Shown: positions 53,964-64,000 of the stretch, in pieces | Position numbering within the stretch: position 1 is the first letter of the stretch | How the letters are laid out: each line of letters opens with the position of its first letter | Assembly: GCF_903652925.1 (NCBI RefSeq) | Contig: NZ_CAHLAR010000003.1 | Location: 62,001 to 126,000, forward strand | Direction of reading: 5' to 3' | Length of the DNA stretch: 64,000 nucleotides | Origin: Achromobacter anxifer | GTDB lineage: Bacteria; Pseudomonadota; Gammaproteobacteria; Burkholderiales; Burkholderiaceae_B | Position numbers and translations under genes: made by a program | Notes under the pieces: generated by a model | Seen by the model: only the letters and a program-made list of their open reading frames with translations | Databases searched by the model: none | What the model was told of the DNA's origin: nothing

Positions 53964-56468
53964 TTACCAGCGATAGCGCAGGCTGGCCTTGATGGAACGC
54001 TGGTAGCCGTACCAGCACCAGGAATCGCCCGAGCACGACGCGATGTATTCCTTGTCGAACAGGTTCTGCACGTTCAGCGCCACTTGCATGCCCTTGAGCG
54101 ACGGCGACGCGCGGCCCAGGTCATAGTCCAGCATCAGGTCGAACAGCGTGACCGACGGCACCTTCAGGGTGTTGGCTTCGTTCGCATACGACGAACCGAT
54201 GTAGCGCACGCCGCCGCCCACGCCCACGCCGGCCAGCGGGCCTTCCTGCAGCTGGTAGCGGGCCCATGCGGAAGCCTGTTGCGAGGGCACGCCCACCGGC
54301 GTCTTGCCCTTGAGGTCCAGGCCCGCGGCGTTCGGATAGGCCTTGGAGTACTCGTTGTTCATCAAGGAGTAGGCCGCCACCAGGGTCAGGCCGCGCAAGG
54401 GCTCGGTCTTGGCTTCCAGCTCGATCCCCTGGGTGCGCAGCTCGCCCGCCTGGATCGAGCAGCGTCCGCCCGCCGTGCCGCAGACATGGGTCGGGTCCGG
54501 ATCGGTGGTCGTCATGTTCTGGCGGCGGATGTCGAAGGCCGCCACCGACAGCAGCGTCGCGCTGCCCGCAGGCTGGTACTTGATGCCGACCTCGTACTGC
54601 TTGCCTTCGATCGGCTTGAACGGCGCGTTCTGCCAGCCGGTGCCCGATTGCGGCTCGAACGACTCCGAGTAGCTGAAGTAAGGCGCCACGCCGTTGTCGA
54701 AGTTGTAGATCGTGCCCAGGCGGCCCGAGAACTTTTCCGCGTTCAGCGACGAGGGCGCGACCCGTCCGGTGGCGATCGTGGTGGTCTCGCCCACGGTGCG
54801 CGACCAGTCGTAGCGTCCGCCCAGCAATACCGACAGGCGATCGATCTTGATCTGATCCTGGAAGTACAGGCCGGCCTGGTACTGCTTGGAGGTCGCGTCC
54901 GACGAGAACGCCGGCACCGGGATGTGCTGGTGGTTGTCGGGGTTGAACACGTCCAGCGCGGGCGCGGTCCCGTAGCCCGCCAGGGTGTCGGTCTTGACGT
55001 GCTGGTAGTCGAAGCCCAGCAGCGCGGTATGAGCGAAGCGGCCGGTGTTGAAGCGCGCCTGCAGATTGTTGTCGATGGTCAGCGCGCCCACGTCCACGTC
55101 GGTCGCGATCGACGCGCGCTGGTGATAGCGGTAGGTGTTGTCGGTGTAGCCGTAATAGTTCGTCATCGCGCCGTAGATGCTGCGGTACTGCGCTTCCGAA
55201 CGCGTCCAGCGCAGGCTCTGCGTCGCCTTGAACGTGTCGTTGAAGCGATGGTCCAGCACGTAGCCCAGCGAGTAGCTCTTGCGGTCGCTCTTTTCGAAAT
55301 TGGCGTCGCCGTCGTAGTAGTTGGCCGGCAGGCGGATGCCGTCGGGCGCGGAAAGCAGCGTGCGCATGGACGGCACGCTGCCATAGGATCCCATGTCGGG
55401 ATCGCGCTGGAAGTTCGTCAGCACGGTCAGCGAGGTATCGGCGTTGGGTTTCCAGGTGAAGGCCGGGGACACGAAGTAGCGCCGCTCCTTGGTGTCCTTG
55501 ACCTGGCCGTCGGACATGTAGCCCGAGCCGACCAGGCGGTACAGGAACTTGCCGTCCTCATCCACCGGGCCGCCGAAATCGAAATTGGCGCGGCGGTAGT
55601 CGTAGTTGCCGACCTGCACCTCGACCTCGCGCAGCGTCTCTTCCAGCGGACGCTTGCTGACCTGGTTGACCACGCCGCCCGGACCGCCCTGCCCGTACAT
55701 GACGGATGCCGGTCCCTTCAGCACGTCCACGCGCTCCAGGCGGTAGGCGTCCACCTGCGGCAAGGCGTCGCGGCCGCCGAATACGCGCAGGCCGTCCAGG
55801 TAGGTCGAGGCCGAAAAGCCGCGCACACTGAACTGGTCCAGGCGCGTGGCGGTGGCGCCGCGCGACTCCGTGGCGACGCCGGCGGTGTAGCGCAGTACCT
55901 GGTTCAACGTCTGCGCGCCCTGCTCCGTCATTTGCTCGCGCGTGACGATGGAGATCGACTGCGGCGTTTCGATCAGCGGCGTATCGGTCTTGGTGGCGCT
56001 GGCGCTCACGGCAGCCACATAGCCCACGGTCGGCCCGGTCGCGCTGTCGGCGAGGCCCGATACCGTCACCGGCGCGAGCGTGGTCGTATCGCCCCCCGGC
56101 GCGGACGCCGGTTGCAGCGTCCAGGTATTGCCCGATTGCGCGCGCGCCTGCAGGCCGCTGCCCGCCAGGATGCGCGCAAATCCCGCGCCCACCGGGTAGG
56201 CCCCTTCCAGCCCTTCCGAACGCAGCCCGCGCACCAGCGCCGGATCGAACGACAGGACCACACCCGCGCCGCGCGCAAACTGGGTCAGCACGTCGGCCAA
56301 CGGCCCCGCGGCGATCTGGTAGCTGCGCTGCGCGCTGGCGGCGGGAACGGATTGCGCCCAAGCCTGCGGCAAGGCGGCGGCCATCCCTCCCGCCCACATG
56401 GCGGCAAGCACCGCGACGCGGCTGGCAGACAAGGGGACGCGCAAGCGCGAGTGAGATGAAGCGGACAC
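53964..56468 (-). CDS. TonB-dependent ferric-siderophore receptor with signalling (STN) domain, FoxA/FhuA-like
   Basis: An 834-residue outer-membrane receptor. In order: a signal peptide, an STN domain (about 48-125, SYQIAAGPLADVLTQFARGAGV), the TonB-box/plug (about 150-290) and a 22-strand barrel ending in ...RYRW. STN plus the upstream fecI and fecR genes marks a transducing receptor that signals ligand binding to the sigma factor. The final loop YIASCSGDSWCWYGYQR resembles the Cys-pair loop of FhuA/FoxA, favouring a hydroxamate siderophore such as ferrioxamine or ferrichrome. The start is GTG with GGGAG 6 bases upstream. Confidence 0.93.
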   Translation of the reverse strand: MSASSHSRLRVPLSASRVAVLAAMWAGGMAAALPQAWAQSVPAASAQRSYQIAAGPLADVLTQFARGAGVVLSFDPALVRGLRSEGLEGAYPVGAGFARILAGSGLQARAQSGNTWTLQPASAPGGDTTTLAPVTVSGLADSATGPTVGYVAAVSASATKTDTPLIETPQSISIVTREQMTEQGAQTLNQVLRYTAGVATESRGATATRLDQFSVRGFSASTYLDGLRVFGGRDALPQVDAYRLERVDVLKGPASVMYGQGGPGGVVNQVSKRPLEETLREVEVQVGNYDYRRANFDFGGPVDEDGKFLYRLVGSGYMSDGQVKDTKERRYFVSPAFTWKPNADTSLTVLTNFQRDPDMGSYGSVPSMRTLLSAPDGIRLPANYYDGDANFEKSDRKSYSLGYVLDHRFNDTFKATQSLRWTRSEAQYRSIYGAMTNYYGYTDNTYRYHQRASIATDVDVGALTIDNNLQARFNTGRFAHTALLGFDYQHVKTDTLAGYGTAPALDVFNPDNHQHIPVPAFSSDATSKQYQAGLYFQDQIKIDRLSVLLGGRYDWSRTVGETTTIATGRVAPSSLNAEKFSGRLGTIYNFDNGVAPYFSYSESFEPQSGTGWQNAPFKPIEGKQYEVGIKYQPAGSATLLSVAAFDIRRQNMTTTDPDPTHVCGTAGGRCSIQAGELRTQGIELEAKTEPLRGLTLVAAYSLMNNEYSKAYPNAAGLDLKGKTPVGVPSQQASAWARYQLQEGPLAGVGVGGGVRYIGSSYANEANTLKVPSVTLFDLMLDYDLGRASPSLKGMQVALNVQNLFDKEYIASCSGDSWCWYGYQRSIKASLRYRW

Positions 56469-56556
56469 GAAACTCTCCCTGTACGGTGGTATCTATCCCT
56501 GCTTTCCGTACGGGATCCGAAAACCTGCAAGGCGCTGGAAAAAAAAGTTGTAACGC

Positions 56557-57555
56557 TCAAGCCTCGCGGGCGCTGACCTGCAGCCAGTACTGCGTGTGGC
56601 GCGTCACGCGGATGGGCAGCGCCGGTTCCAGCGCCCTGAGCGCGCGCTCGGCGTCGTCCAGCGGAAACACGCCCGACAACCGCAGACCGGCGACCGCCGG
56701 ATCGACGCGGATCACGCCCATGCGCTGGCGCGCCAGGTACTGCGCGAAGTAGTCCAGGCGCCAGTCCTTGGCCACCACCAGGCCGTCAGCCCAAGCCAGC
56801 CTGTCCGGGTCGGAGGCGCGGCGATGGATTTCGCCGCGCCCTCCAAAAGCCAGGCGCTCGCCCGCGTCCGCGTGCGTCGCCACGCCTTCGCGCAACAGTA
56901 CGACGCTGCCTTCATAGACGCCCACGCGCGCCCCTCGGGCCGTGCGCCGCAGATCGAAGCGCGCCTGCTCGGCGCGCAGTTCGCCATAACCGGTATCCAC
57001 GCGCAGCTCCGGCAGGCCGGGGCGCGGCTCAGTCCGCACCAGGATTTCGCCGCGCAGCAGGTCAATGCCGCGGGCATTCCCGCGCAGATGCAGTCGCACC
57101 GCGCTGTCGCTGTTCAAGGTGATGTGCAGCCCATCGGCCACCGCGACTGCCAGCCGCTCGCCGACGCCGGTGCTCATATCGGCGGCCAGGCGCTGCCAGG
57201 GCGCATGGCGGTAACCCGCCCAGCCGGTGACGGCCGTGCCGCCGATCAGCAGCAGTCCGCGCAACACCGTCCGTCGGCCGTTGGGACGGGGCGCCGCCCG
57301 CGCCGCATGCCCGGGCGCGGAATGCGCCAGCGCCGAATGCGCCAACGCCGCCGGCACCCGGCGCGCGTCCTGGCTGATGCGCTGCAAGCGGTCCCAGGCC
57401 TGGCGATGCGCGGGATCCTGCGCCAGCCAGTCCTCGCAAGACCGCATTGCGGCGGCTCCCTCCATGCCGGATTGCAGCCGCACCCACCAGGCGATCGCCT
57501 GCTCCACCACCGGATCCGCGGACGCGCCCGCGCCGCTACTCATGGAACGCGGCAT
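56557..57555 (-). CDS. FecR-family anti-sigma / signal-transfer protein
   Basis: A 332-residue inner-membrane protein. An N-terminal cytoplasmic DUF4880 part (AIAWWVRLQSG, CEDWLAQDPAHRQAWDRLQ) precedes one membrane helix (about 100-120) and a periplasmic FecR domain (about 125-330). It relays the receptor signal to the FecI-type sigma factor. It overlaps fecI by 20 bases from the 57555 ATG; the ATG at 57543 is an equally good start and fits family N-termini better. Neither has a clear Shine-Dalgarno, consistent with translational coupling. Confidence 0.9.
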   Translation of the reverse strand: MPRSMSSGAGASADPVVEQAIAWWVRLQSGMEGAAAMRSCEDWLAQDPAHRQAWDRLQRISQDARRVPAALAHSALAHSAPGHAARAAPRPNGRRTVLRGLLLIGGTAVTGWAGYRHAPWQRLAADMSTGVGERLAVAVADGLHITLNSDSAVRLHLRGNARGIDLLRGEILVRTEPRPGLPELRVDTGYGELRAEQARFDLRRTARGARVGVYEGSVVLLREGVATHADAGERLAFGGRGEIHRRASDPDRLAWADGLVVAKDWRLDYFAQYLARQRMGVIRVDPAVAGLRLSGVFPLDDAERALRALEPALPIRVTRHTQYWLQVSAREA

Positions 57556-58069
57556 AGCACGCGGACATCGCGCGCACCATGTATTGCTGCACGGAGCTCA
57601 GGGACACGTCCAACCGCTGCGCGATTTCGGGATAGGTCAATCCGTCGAGTTGCGACAGCAGGAAGGCGGAGCGCGCCTTGGGCGGCAGTCCGTCGAGCAA
57701 CCGGTCCAGCCGCGCCAGCGACTGCAACTGTTCGGCCTGCTCTTCGGGAGAAGGCGCATAGGCTTCGGGAATGGCGGCCAGATAGGCCAGATACGCGCGC
57801 TCCAGCGCCGCATGCCGCTGGTGGTCCACCACCAGCCCCTGGGCGATGGTGGTCAGCAGCGCGCGGGCCTCGCCGGTCCGCACCGTCTTGCGCCCCTGGA
57901 TCACCCGCAGGAACACGTCCTGCGCCAGGTCTTCGGCGCGATGCTCGCAACCGAGACGGCGGCGCAGCCATCCAAACAGCCAGGGGCGGTGATCGCGGTA
58001 CAGGCCATCGACAGGTGCGGCGCAAGCCTCTGCGCGCGGGGCCGATGCAGACAGGAAGGTGGAAGACAC
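57536..58069 (-). CDS. FecI-type ECF sigma factor
   Basis: A 177-residue ECF sigma factor of the iron-starvation group. Region 2 includes LYRDHRPWLFGWLRRRLGCEHRAEDLAQDVFLRV; region 4 (about 120-170) includes LDGLPPKARSAFLLSQLDGLTYPEIAQRLDVSLSSVQQY. It drives expression of the receptor when relieved by FecR. It starts at GTG 58069, with a Fur-like site 45 bases upstream for iron repression. It opens the order fecI-fecR-receptor on the minus strand. Confidence 0.92.
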   Translation of the reverse strand: MSSTFLSASAPRAEACAAPVDGLYRDHRPWLFGWLRRRLGCEHRAEDLAQDVFLRVIQGRKTVRTGEARALLTTIAQGLVVDHQRHAALERAYLAYLAAIPEAYAPSPEEQAEQLQSLARLDRLLDGLPPKARSAFLLSQLDGLTYPEIAQRLDVSLSSVQQYMVRAMSACYAAFHE

Positions 58070-58113
58070 GATGGAGACTGCGGTGCTGGACCAGAAGTCT
58101 CCAAATCTTAATT

Positions 58114-58132
58114 GATAATGACTTGTATTACC
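58114..58132 (-). promoter_or_regulatory. Candidate Fur box upstream of fecI
   Basis: GATAATGACTTGTATTACC matches the 19-base Fur consensus at 13 positions, including an intact left half-site GATAATGA. It is in an AT-rich patch between fecI and zapE. Confidence 0.55.
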
Positions 58133-58179
58133 AATTTCAAGTAAGCATCGCCCGAAAAATCCGGGCGGATGCGGCGCGA

Positions 58180-59271
58180 CTACAACGTCACGGTCAGGCG
58201 GCGCTCCGACTCCAGGTACTCGCGCGACTGCATTTCCAGGATGCGCGACACGGTGCGGTGGAACTCATTAGCCAATGCGCCCTCGGTGTAGATTTCCTCG
58301 GGCTCGCACTCGGCGGACATGATGAGCTTGACGCGGTGGTCGTAGAACACGTCGATCAGCCAGGTGAAGCGGCGCGCCTCGGAAGCCTGGCGCGGCCCCA
58401 TGCGCGGCACGTCGGACAGGATCACCGCATGGAAGCGGTTGGCCAGTTCCAGGTAGTCGTTCTGCGACCGCGGACCGCCGCAAAGCGTGGCGAAATCGAA
58501 CCACACCACCGAGCCCGCAAGCGCCAGCGCGCGGATCTCGCGGTGCTCGATATGCAGCAGCGGCTCCTGCGGCGGGGTATCCGCCAGGCTGTTGAAAGCG
58601 TCTTGCAGCGCCTGCCGCGCCGCGTCGTTCAAGGGCGTGTGATAGCACTGCACCTGCTCCAGCGAACGGCGGCGATAGTCCACGCCGGCATCCACGTTCA
58701 TCACGTCCATGCGCGCCTGGATCAGTTCGATCGCAGGCAAGACGCGGTCGCGGTGCAGGCCTTCCGGGTACAGGGTCGAGGGTTCGTAGTTGGACGTCAT
58801 CACGAAGGACGTGCCGTACTCGAACAGCTTGAACAACAGGCGATGCAGGATCATCGCGTCGGCCACGTCGGACACGTGGAACTCGTCGAAGCAGATCAGG
58901 CGGTAGCGCTTGGCCACGCGCCGGGCCACTTCGTCCAGCGGATCCTGCATGCCCTTCACTTCTTCCAGCTCGCGGTGCACGCCGCGCATGAACTCATGGA
59001 AGTGCAGGCGCGTCTTGCGCACCACCGGCACCGTGGCGTAGAAGGCGTCCATCAGGAAGCTCTTGCCCCGGCCCACGCCGCCCCACAGGTACACGCCGCG
59101 CGGCACGTCGGGCCGGTTCAGCAGCTTCTTCAGCGCGTTCGAGCGCATCGACTTGAACTTGACCCATTCGTCGAAATAGCGCTGCAGCCGGTCGATCGCC
59201 TTTTTCTGGGCTTCGTCGGGCTTGTAGCCGCGTTCGGCCAGGGCGTGTTCGTAGTATTCGCGGACGTTCAT
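58180..59271 (-). CDS. zapE: Cell-division AAA+ ATPase ZapE (AFG1 family)
   Basis: A 363-residue AFG1-like ATPase. Walker A is GGVGRGKS (residues 64-71) and Walker B is RLICFDEFHVSD. ZapE binds FtsZ at the late divisome and in E. coli is needed under low oxygen or at high temperature. It is transcribed in the same direction as lpdA, 76 bases upstream, but a terminator separates them. Confidence 0.94.
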   Translation of the reverse strand: MNVREYYEHALAERGYKPDEAQKKAIDRLQRYFDEWVKFKSMRSNALKKLLNRPDVPRGVYLWGGVGRGKSFLMDAFYATVPVVRKTRLHFHEFMRGVHRELEEVKGMQDPLDEVARRVAKRYRLICFDEFHVSDVADAMILHRLLFKLFEYGTSFVMTSNYEPSTLYPEGLHRDRVLPAIELIQARMDVMNVDAGVDYRRRSLEQVQCYHTPLNDAARQALQDAFNSLADTPPQEPLLHIEHREIRALALAGSVVWFDFATLCGGPRSQNDYLELANRFHAVILSDVPRMGPRQASEARRFTWLIDVFYDHRVKLIMSAECEPEEIYTEGALANEFHRTVSRILEMQSREYLESERRLTVTL

Positions 59272-59294
59272 GTGGGAGCAGGAAAAGCAGAATG

Positions 59295-59322
59295 AAAAAA
59301 GGGCGGATCCGTGAACCCGCCC
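59295..59322 (-). terminator. Terminator after lpdA
   Basis: On the minus strand GGGCGG (59322-59317) and CCGCCC (59306-59301) form a short stem around a 10-base loop, followed by TTTTTT (59300-59295). It lies 25 bases after the lpdA stop and ends the odhA-odhB-lpdA operon. Confidence 0.7.
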
Positions 59323-59347
59323 CCGTCTTGCATCGGCTATGCGCGTA

Positions 59348-60775
<1,428 letters not shown>

Positions 60776-60808
60776 AGTGTTCTCGCGAAGAGGTATTGAG
60801 TGGAACAC

Positions 60809-60847
60809 GCCCCGCCCTGCGGGCCGGCATGGAGCCGGCCGGGGCGC
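60809..60847 (-). other. GC-rich hairpin between odhB and lpdA
   Basis: CGCCCCG (60809-60815) pairs with CGGGGCG (60841-60847) and an inner GCCGGC/GCCGGC stem sits inside. There is no T-run. It lies 34 bases upstream of lpdA and may tune lpdA relative to odhB by mRNA stability. Confidence 0.4.
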
Positions 60848-60892
60848 CGCAAGACCCGAAGGTCGATCGGGCGCCGGGCCGGGGCGTCGAGA

Positions 60893-62119
60893 TTACAGGT
60901 CCAGCAACAGGCGCTGCGGATCTTCCAGGGCGTCCTTCATGGCGACCAGGCCCAGCACGGCTTCGCGGCCGTCGATGATGCGGTGGTCGTAGGACAGGGC
61001 CAGGTAGTTCATCGGGCGGATGACGATCTGGCCGTTTTCCACCACGGCGCGGTCCTTGGTGGCGTGCACGCCCAGGATGGCCGATTGCGGCGGGTTTATG
61101 ATCGGAGTCGACAGCATCGAGCCGAACACGCCGCCGTTGGAGATCGAGAACGTGCCGCCGGTCATTTCTTCAATGCCCAGCTTGCCGTCAGCGGCGCGGC
61201 GGCCGAAGTCGGCGATGGTCTTCTCGATATCGGCGATCGACAGCTGGTCGGCGTTGCGCAGGATCGGCACAACCAGGCCGCGCGGGCTGCCGACAGCGAT
61301 GCCGATGTCGAAGTAGCCGTGGTAGATGATGTCCTTGCCGTCGATCGAGGCGTTGATCAGCGGGTACTTCTTCAGCGCGGCAACGGCGGCCTTGACGAAG
61401 AACGACATGAAGCCCAGCTTGATGCCGTGTTCCTTTTCGAACTTGTCCTTGTACTTGCTGCGCAGGTCGATCACGGCCTGCATGTTCACTTCGTTGAACG
61501 TGGTCAGGATCGCGTTTTCCTGCTGCGATTGCAGCAGGCGCTCGGCGATGCGGGCGCGCAGGCGGCTCATCGGCACGCGCTGTTCCGGACGGCCGTCGAG
61601 CGACAGCGTCGGGGGAGCGACCGGAGCGGCGGCCTTGGCCGGAGCGGCCTTGGCGGGAGCGCTGGCGCCCAGGGCGTCGCCCTTGGTCACGCGGCCGTCG
61701 CGGCCGGTGCCGGCCACGGAAGCGGCGTCGACGCCCTTCTCGGCCAGGATCTTGGCGGCGGCGGGCGAAGCCACGCCGGCGGCGGCCGACGAAGCGGGAG
61801 CGGCCGGAGCGGCAGCGGCTTGTTCAGCGGCCTTGGGCGCCTCGGCGGCGGGCGCGGCGGCGGCGACGGCGGCCTTGCCGGCGGTGTCGATGCGAGCCAG
61901 CACTTCGCCGGAGGTGACGGTGCTGCCATCGCCCTTGACGATTTCAGCCAGCACGCCCGAAGCGGGAGCCGGCACTTCCAGCACGACCTTGTCGGTTTCG
62001 ACTTCGATCAGGATTTCGTCCGCTTCAACGGCAGCGCCCGGCTGCTTCTTCCAGGTCAGCAGCGTCGCTTCGGAGACGGATTCGGAGAGTTGGGGGACGA
62101 CGACGTCGGTAATAGCCAT
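60893..62119 (-). CDS. odhB: 2-oxoglutarate dehydrogenase E2 (dihydrolipoyl succinyltransferase)
   Basis: A 408-residue succinyltransferase. A single lipoyl domain (1-78, lipoylated Lys44 in ETDKVV) is followed by an Ala/Pro-rich linker, an E3-binding domain (about 115-150, [15 protein letters not shown]) and the catalytic core with SYDHRIIDG (active His) near the end. It transfers succinyl to CoA in the TCA cycle. It lies 101 bases downstream of the E1 gene and 117 upstream of lpdA. Confidence 0.95.
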   Translation of the reverse strand: MAITDVVVPQLSESVSEATLLTWKKQPGAAVEADEILIEVETDKVVLEVPAPASGVLAEIVKGDGSTVTSGEVLARIDTAGKAAVAAAAPAAEAPKAAEQAAAAPAAPASSAAAGVASPAAAKILAEKGVDAASVAGTGRDGRVTKGDALGASAPAKAAPAKAAAPVAPPTLSLDGRPEQRVPMSRLRARIAERLLQSQQENAILTTFNEVNMQAVIDLRSKYKDKFEKEHGIKLGFMSFFVKAAVAALKKYPLINASIDGKDIIYHGYFDIGIAVGSPRGLVVPILRNADQLSIADIEKTIADFGRRAADGKLGIEEMTGGTFSISNGGVFGSMLSTPIINPPQSAILGVHATKDRAVVENGQIVIRPMNYLALSYDHRIIDGREAVLGLVAMKDALEDPQRLLLDL

Positions 62120-62220
62120 TTTGTTTGTTCCGTAAAGTTTGTGTTCTGGTCGCGCTGCGCGGCAAGCTTCGAATCGGAATTCCAGAAACCTGCGCGCGCG
62201 GCGCGTGCATCAAGCGAGTG

Positions 62221-64000
62221 TTACTTCGTCAACATGACCTTGAACTTGGGCGCGAAAGCCGTTTCGATCAGGGCCTTCTGCTGCTCCTGGTGCTTGGCCA
62301 GGTAGCCCACGGCCGGCGATGCCGACGCGGCGCGGCCGGCGTAGCCCAGCTTCTGGCCTTCGACCATGTTTTCGTACACATGATGCTGAACGTAGAACCA
62401 GGCGCCTTGGTTCTGCGGTTCGTCCTGAACCCAGATCACTTCGGTTGCCTTCGGGTACTTGCGCAGTTCCGACTCGAACGACTTGTGCGCGAACGGATAC
62501 AGCTGTTCGACGCGGACGATCGCGACGTTGTCGGCGCCACGCTCGCGGCGGGCATTGACCAGATCATAGTAGACCTTGCCCGAGCAAGCCAGCACGCGCT
62601 TGACCTTGCTGGCGTCGATGGCCTCGTCGACCTCGCCGATGACCGGGCGGAAGCTGCCGCCGGCCAGGTCGGTCAGGGGCGAACCGGCATCCTTGTTGCG
62701 CAGCAGCGACTTCGGCGTGAACAGCACCAGCGGCTTGCGGAACGGACGGATCATCTGGCGGCGCAGCACATGGAAGATCTGCGACGCGGAGGTCGGCTGG
62801 ACCACTTGCATATTGTTGTCCGCGCACAGCTGCAGGAAGCGCTCGATGCGGCCCGACGAGTGCTCGGGACCCTGGCCTTCGTAGCCGTGCGGCAGCATCA
62901 GGGTCAGGCCCGACTGGCGGCCCCACTTGGCTTCGCCGGAGCTGATGAACTGGTCGATCACGACCTGGGCGCCGTTGACGAAGTCGCCGAACTGGCCTTC
63001 CCAGATGGTCAGCGTGTTGGGTTCGGCGCTGGAGTAGCCGTATTCAAAGCCCAGCACCGCCTCTTCGGACAGCACGGAGTCGATGACGGTGAACGGAGCC
63101 TGGCCTTCCGAGACGTTCTGCAGCGGAATGTAGGTGCCGTCGTTCCAGCGTTCGCGGTTCTGGTCGTGCAGCACGGCGTGGCGGTGCGTGAACGTGCCGC
63201 GGCCCGAGTCCTGGCCGGTGATGCGGATGGCGTAGCCCGAGGACACCAGGGTCGCGAAGGCGAGGTGTTCGCCCATGCCCCAGTCCAGGTTCATTTCGCC
63301 CTTGGCCATGGTGCGTCGGTCGTTCAGCAGCTTGGCGACCAGCGGGTGCACCGTGAAGCCTTCCGGCACGGTGGTGATGCGTTCGCCGATGCGCTTCAGT
63401 TCAGCCAGCGGCACGGCGGTGTCGGCCTGGTCGGTCCACTTGGCGCCCAGGAACGGCGACCAGTCGATGGCGTACTTGCTCTTGTAGTCGGTCAGCACCG
63501 GTTCGATGGTGCGCTGGCCGTCTTCCATCAGCTGGCGGTAGTCCTTCACGAGCTGATCGGCTTCGCCTTCGGCCAGCACGCCTTGCGTGGTCAGCTTGTC
63601 GGCGTACAGCTTGCGCGTGCCGGGGTGATGGCCGATGCGCTTGTACATCAGGGGCTGCGTCAGCGACGGGGTGTCTTGCTCGTTGTGGCCCAGCTTGCGG
63701 AAGCAGACGATGTCCACGACCACGTCGTGGCGGAACTGCAGGCGGTAGTCCAGGGCCAGCTTGGTGACGAACACGACGGCTTCGGGATCGTCGCCGTTGA
63801 CGTGGAACACAGGCGCTTCGATCATCTTGACCACGTCGGTGCAATACAGCGTCGAGCGCGAGTCGCGCGGGTCGGACGTGGTGAAGCCGATCTGGTTGTT
63901 GATGACGATGTGCAACGTGCCGCCCGTGCCGTAGCCGCGGGTCTGGGCCAGGTTCAGGGTTTCCATGACCACGCCCTGGCCGGCGAAAGCCGCGTCACCG
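62221..64000 (-). CDS. sucA: 2-oxoglutarate dehydrogenase E1 (5' part missing)
   Basis: The right window edge cuts the gene; 592 C-terminal residues are visible, beginning in GDAAFAGQGVVMETLNLAQ, which is the thiamine-diphosphate-binding part (GDAAFAGQG). Further conserved blocks are INNQIGFTT, RKLGHNEQDTP, GQDSGRGTFTHRHAVLHDQ and LMLPHGYEGQGPEHSSGRIERFLQ, all typical of SucA/OdhA. E1 decarboxylates 2-oxoglutarate and passes succinyl to the E2 lipoyl group. It is first in the operon. Confidence 0.96.
   Translation of the reverse strand, partial: GDAAFAGQGVVMETLNLAQTRGYGTGGTLHIVINNQIGFTTSDPRDSRSTLYCTDVVKMIEAPVFHVNGDDPEAVVFVTKLALDYRLQFRHDVVVDIVCFRKLGHNEQDTPSLTQPLMYKRIGHHPGTRKLYADKLTTQGVLAEGEADQLVKDYRQLMEDGQRTIEPVLTDYKSKYAIDWSPFLGAKWTDQADTAVPLAELKRIGERITTVPEGFTVHPLVAKLLNDRRTMAKGEMNLDWGMGEHLAFATLVSSGYAIRITGQDSGRGTFTHRHAVLHDQNRERWNDGTYIPLQNVSEGQAPFTVIDSVLSEEAVLGFEYGYSSAEPNTLTIWEGQFGDFVNGAQVVIDQFISSGEAKWGRQSGLTLMLPHGYEGQGPEHSSGRIERFLQLCADNNMQVVQPTSASQIFHVLRRQMIRPFRKPLVLFTPKSLLRNKDAGSPLTDLAGGSFRPVIGEVDEAIDASKVKRVLACSGKVYYDLVNARRERGADNVAIVRVEQLYPFAHKSFESELRKYPKATEVIWVQDEPQNQGAWFYVQHHVYENMVEGQKLGYAGRAASASPAVGYLAKHQEQQKALIETAFAPKFKVMLTK

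Noticed and set aside
54084-56459. Open plus-strand frame of about 790 codons opposite the TonB receptor
   Set aside because: Shadow frame rich in Arg, Gln, His and Val; no motif, and the receptor is clear on the minus strand.

Overview
The window reads as chromosomal DNA of a GC-rich betaproteobacterium of the Alcaligenaceae, most like Achromobacter/Bordetella. The grounds are the ftrABCD iron-uptake set known from Bordetella, a tandem pair of cyanophycin synthetases with their DUF1854/ABC companions, a phaC-phaB-phaR cluster, a TrpS with a long C-terminal extension, and an odhA-odhB-lpdA operon. I see no rRNA, tRNA, CRISPR array, insertion sequence or prophage. The species name is an inference.

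Layout. 1-8005: a catabolic region with a CoA-transferase/racemase, a crotonase and an acyl-CoA ligase on the plus strand, a LysR regulator facing a flavoprotein monooxygenase, then an MFS carrier and a short-chain dehydrogenase. 8006-16619: a surface-glycan locus resembling the phage N4 receptor (Nfr) system: wecB (nfrC), which carries a frameshift here, a BcsB-like periplasmic protein, an NfrB-like glycosyltransferase with a C-terminal MshEN-type c-di-GMP module, an NfrA-like outer-membrane protein, and a convergent DUF4434 lipoprotein. 16640-20476: cell-envelope and miscellaneous genes (DUF937, MltB-type transglycosylase, DUF455, FemAB-like). 20522-28860: a cyanophycin cluster with DUF1854 and an unusual ABC exporter divergent from two CphA paralogues. 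28886-30241: a small lipoprotein and a CsbD/DUF1328/BON stress trio. 30278-34427: PhzF and ftrDCBA. 34583-38989: a secreted Ntn amidohydrolase, then phaR, phaB, phaC. 39054-50884: housekeeping genes (pgeF, rluD, bamD, a DinG-type helicase, tex, trpS), a GlxA-type regulator with a divergent MFS gene, and one orphan gene. 50940-58132: a Fur/FecI-type ferric-siderophore uptake cassette (fecI, fecR, receptor, DUF4198, DUF3649, PepSY, DUF3325). 58180-64000: zapE and the 2-oxoglutarate dehydrogenase operon, cut by the right edge.

How it fits together. Most of the window is a set of compact operons with stop/start overlaps and clear hairpin terminators. Three points deserve most attention. First, the N4-receptor-like polysaccharide locus combines Nfr parts with a BcsB-type subunit and has a broken epimerase gene. 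Second, the two CphA paralogues each keep the conserved motifs that the other has lost, which suggests they work as a pair. Third, TrpS is fused to a DUF1508/YegP-like domain. Where two ATG/GTG codons compete, starts were chosen by Shine-Dalgarno spacing.
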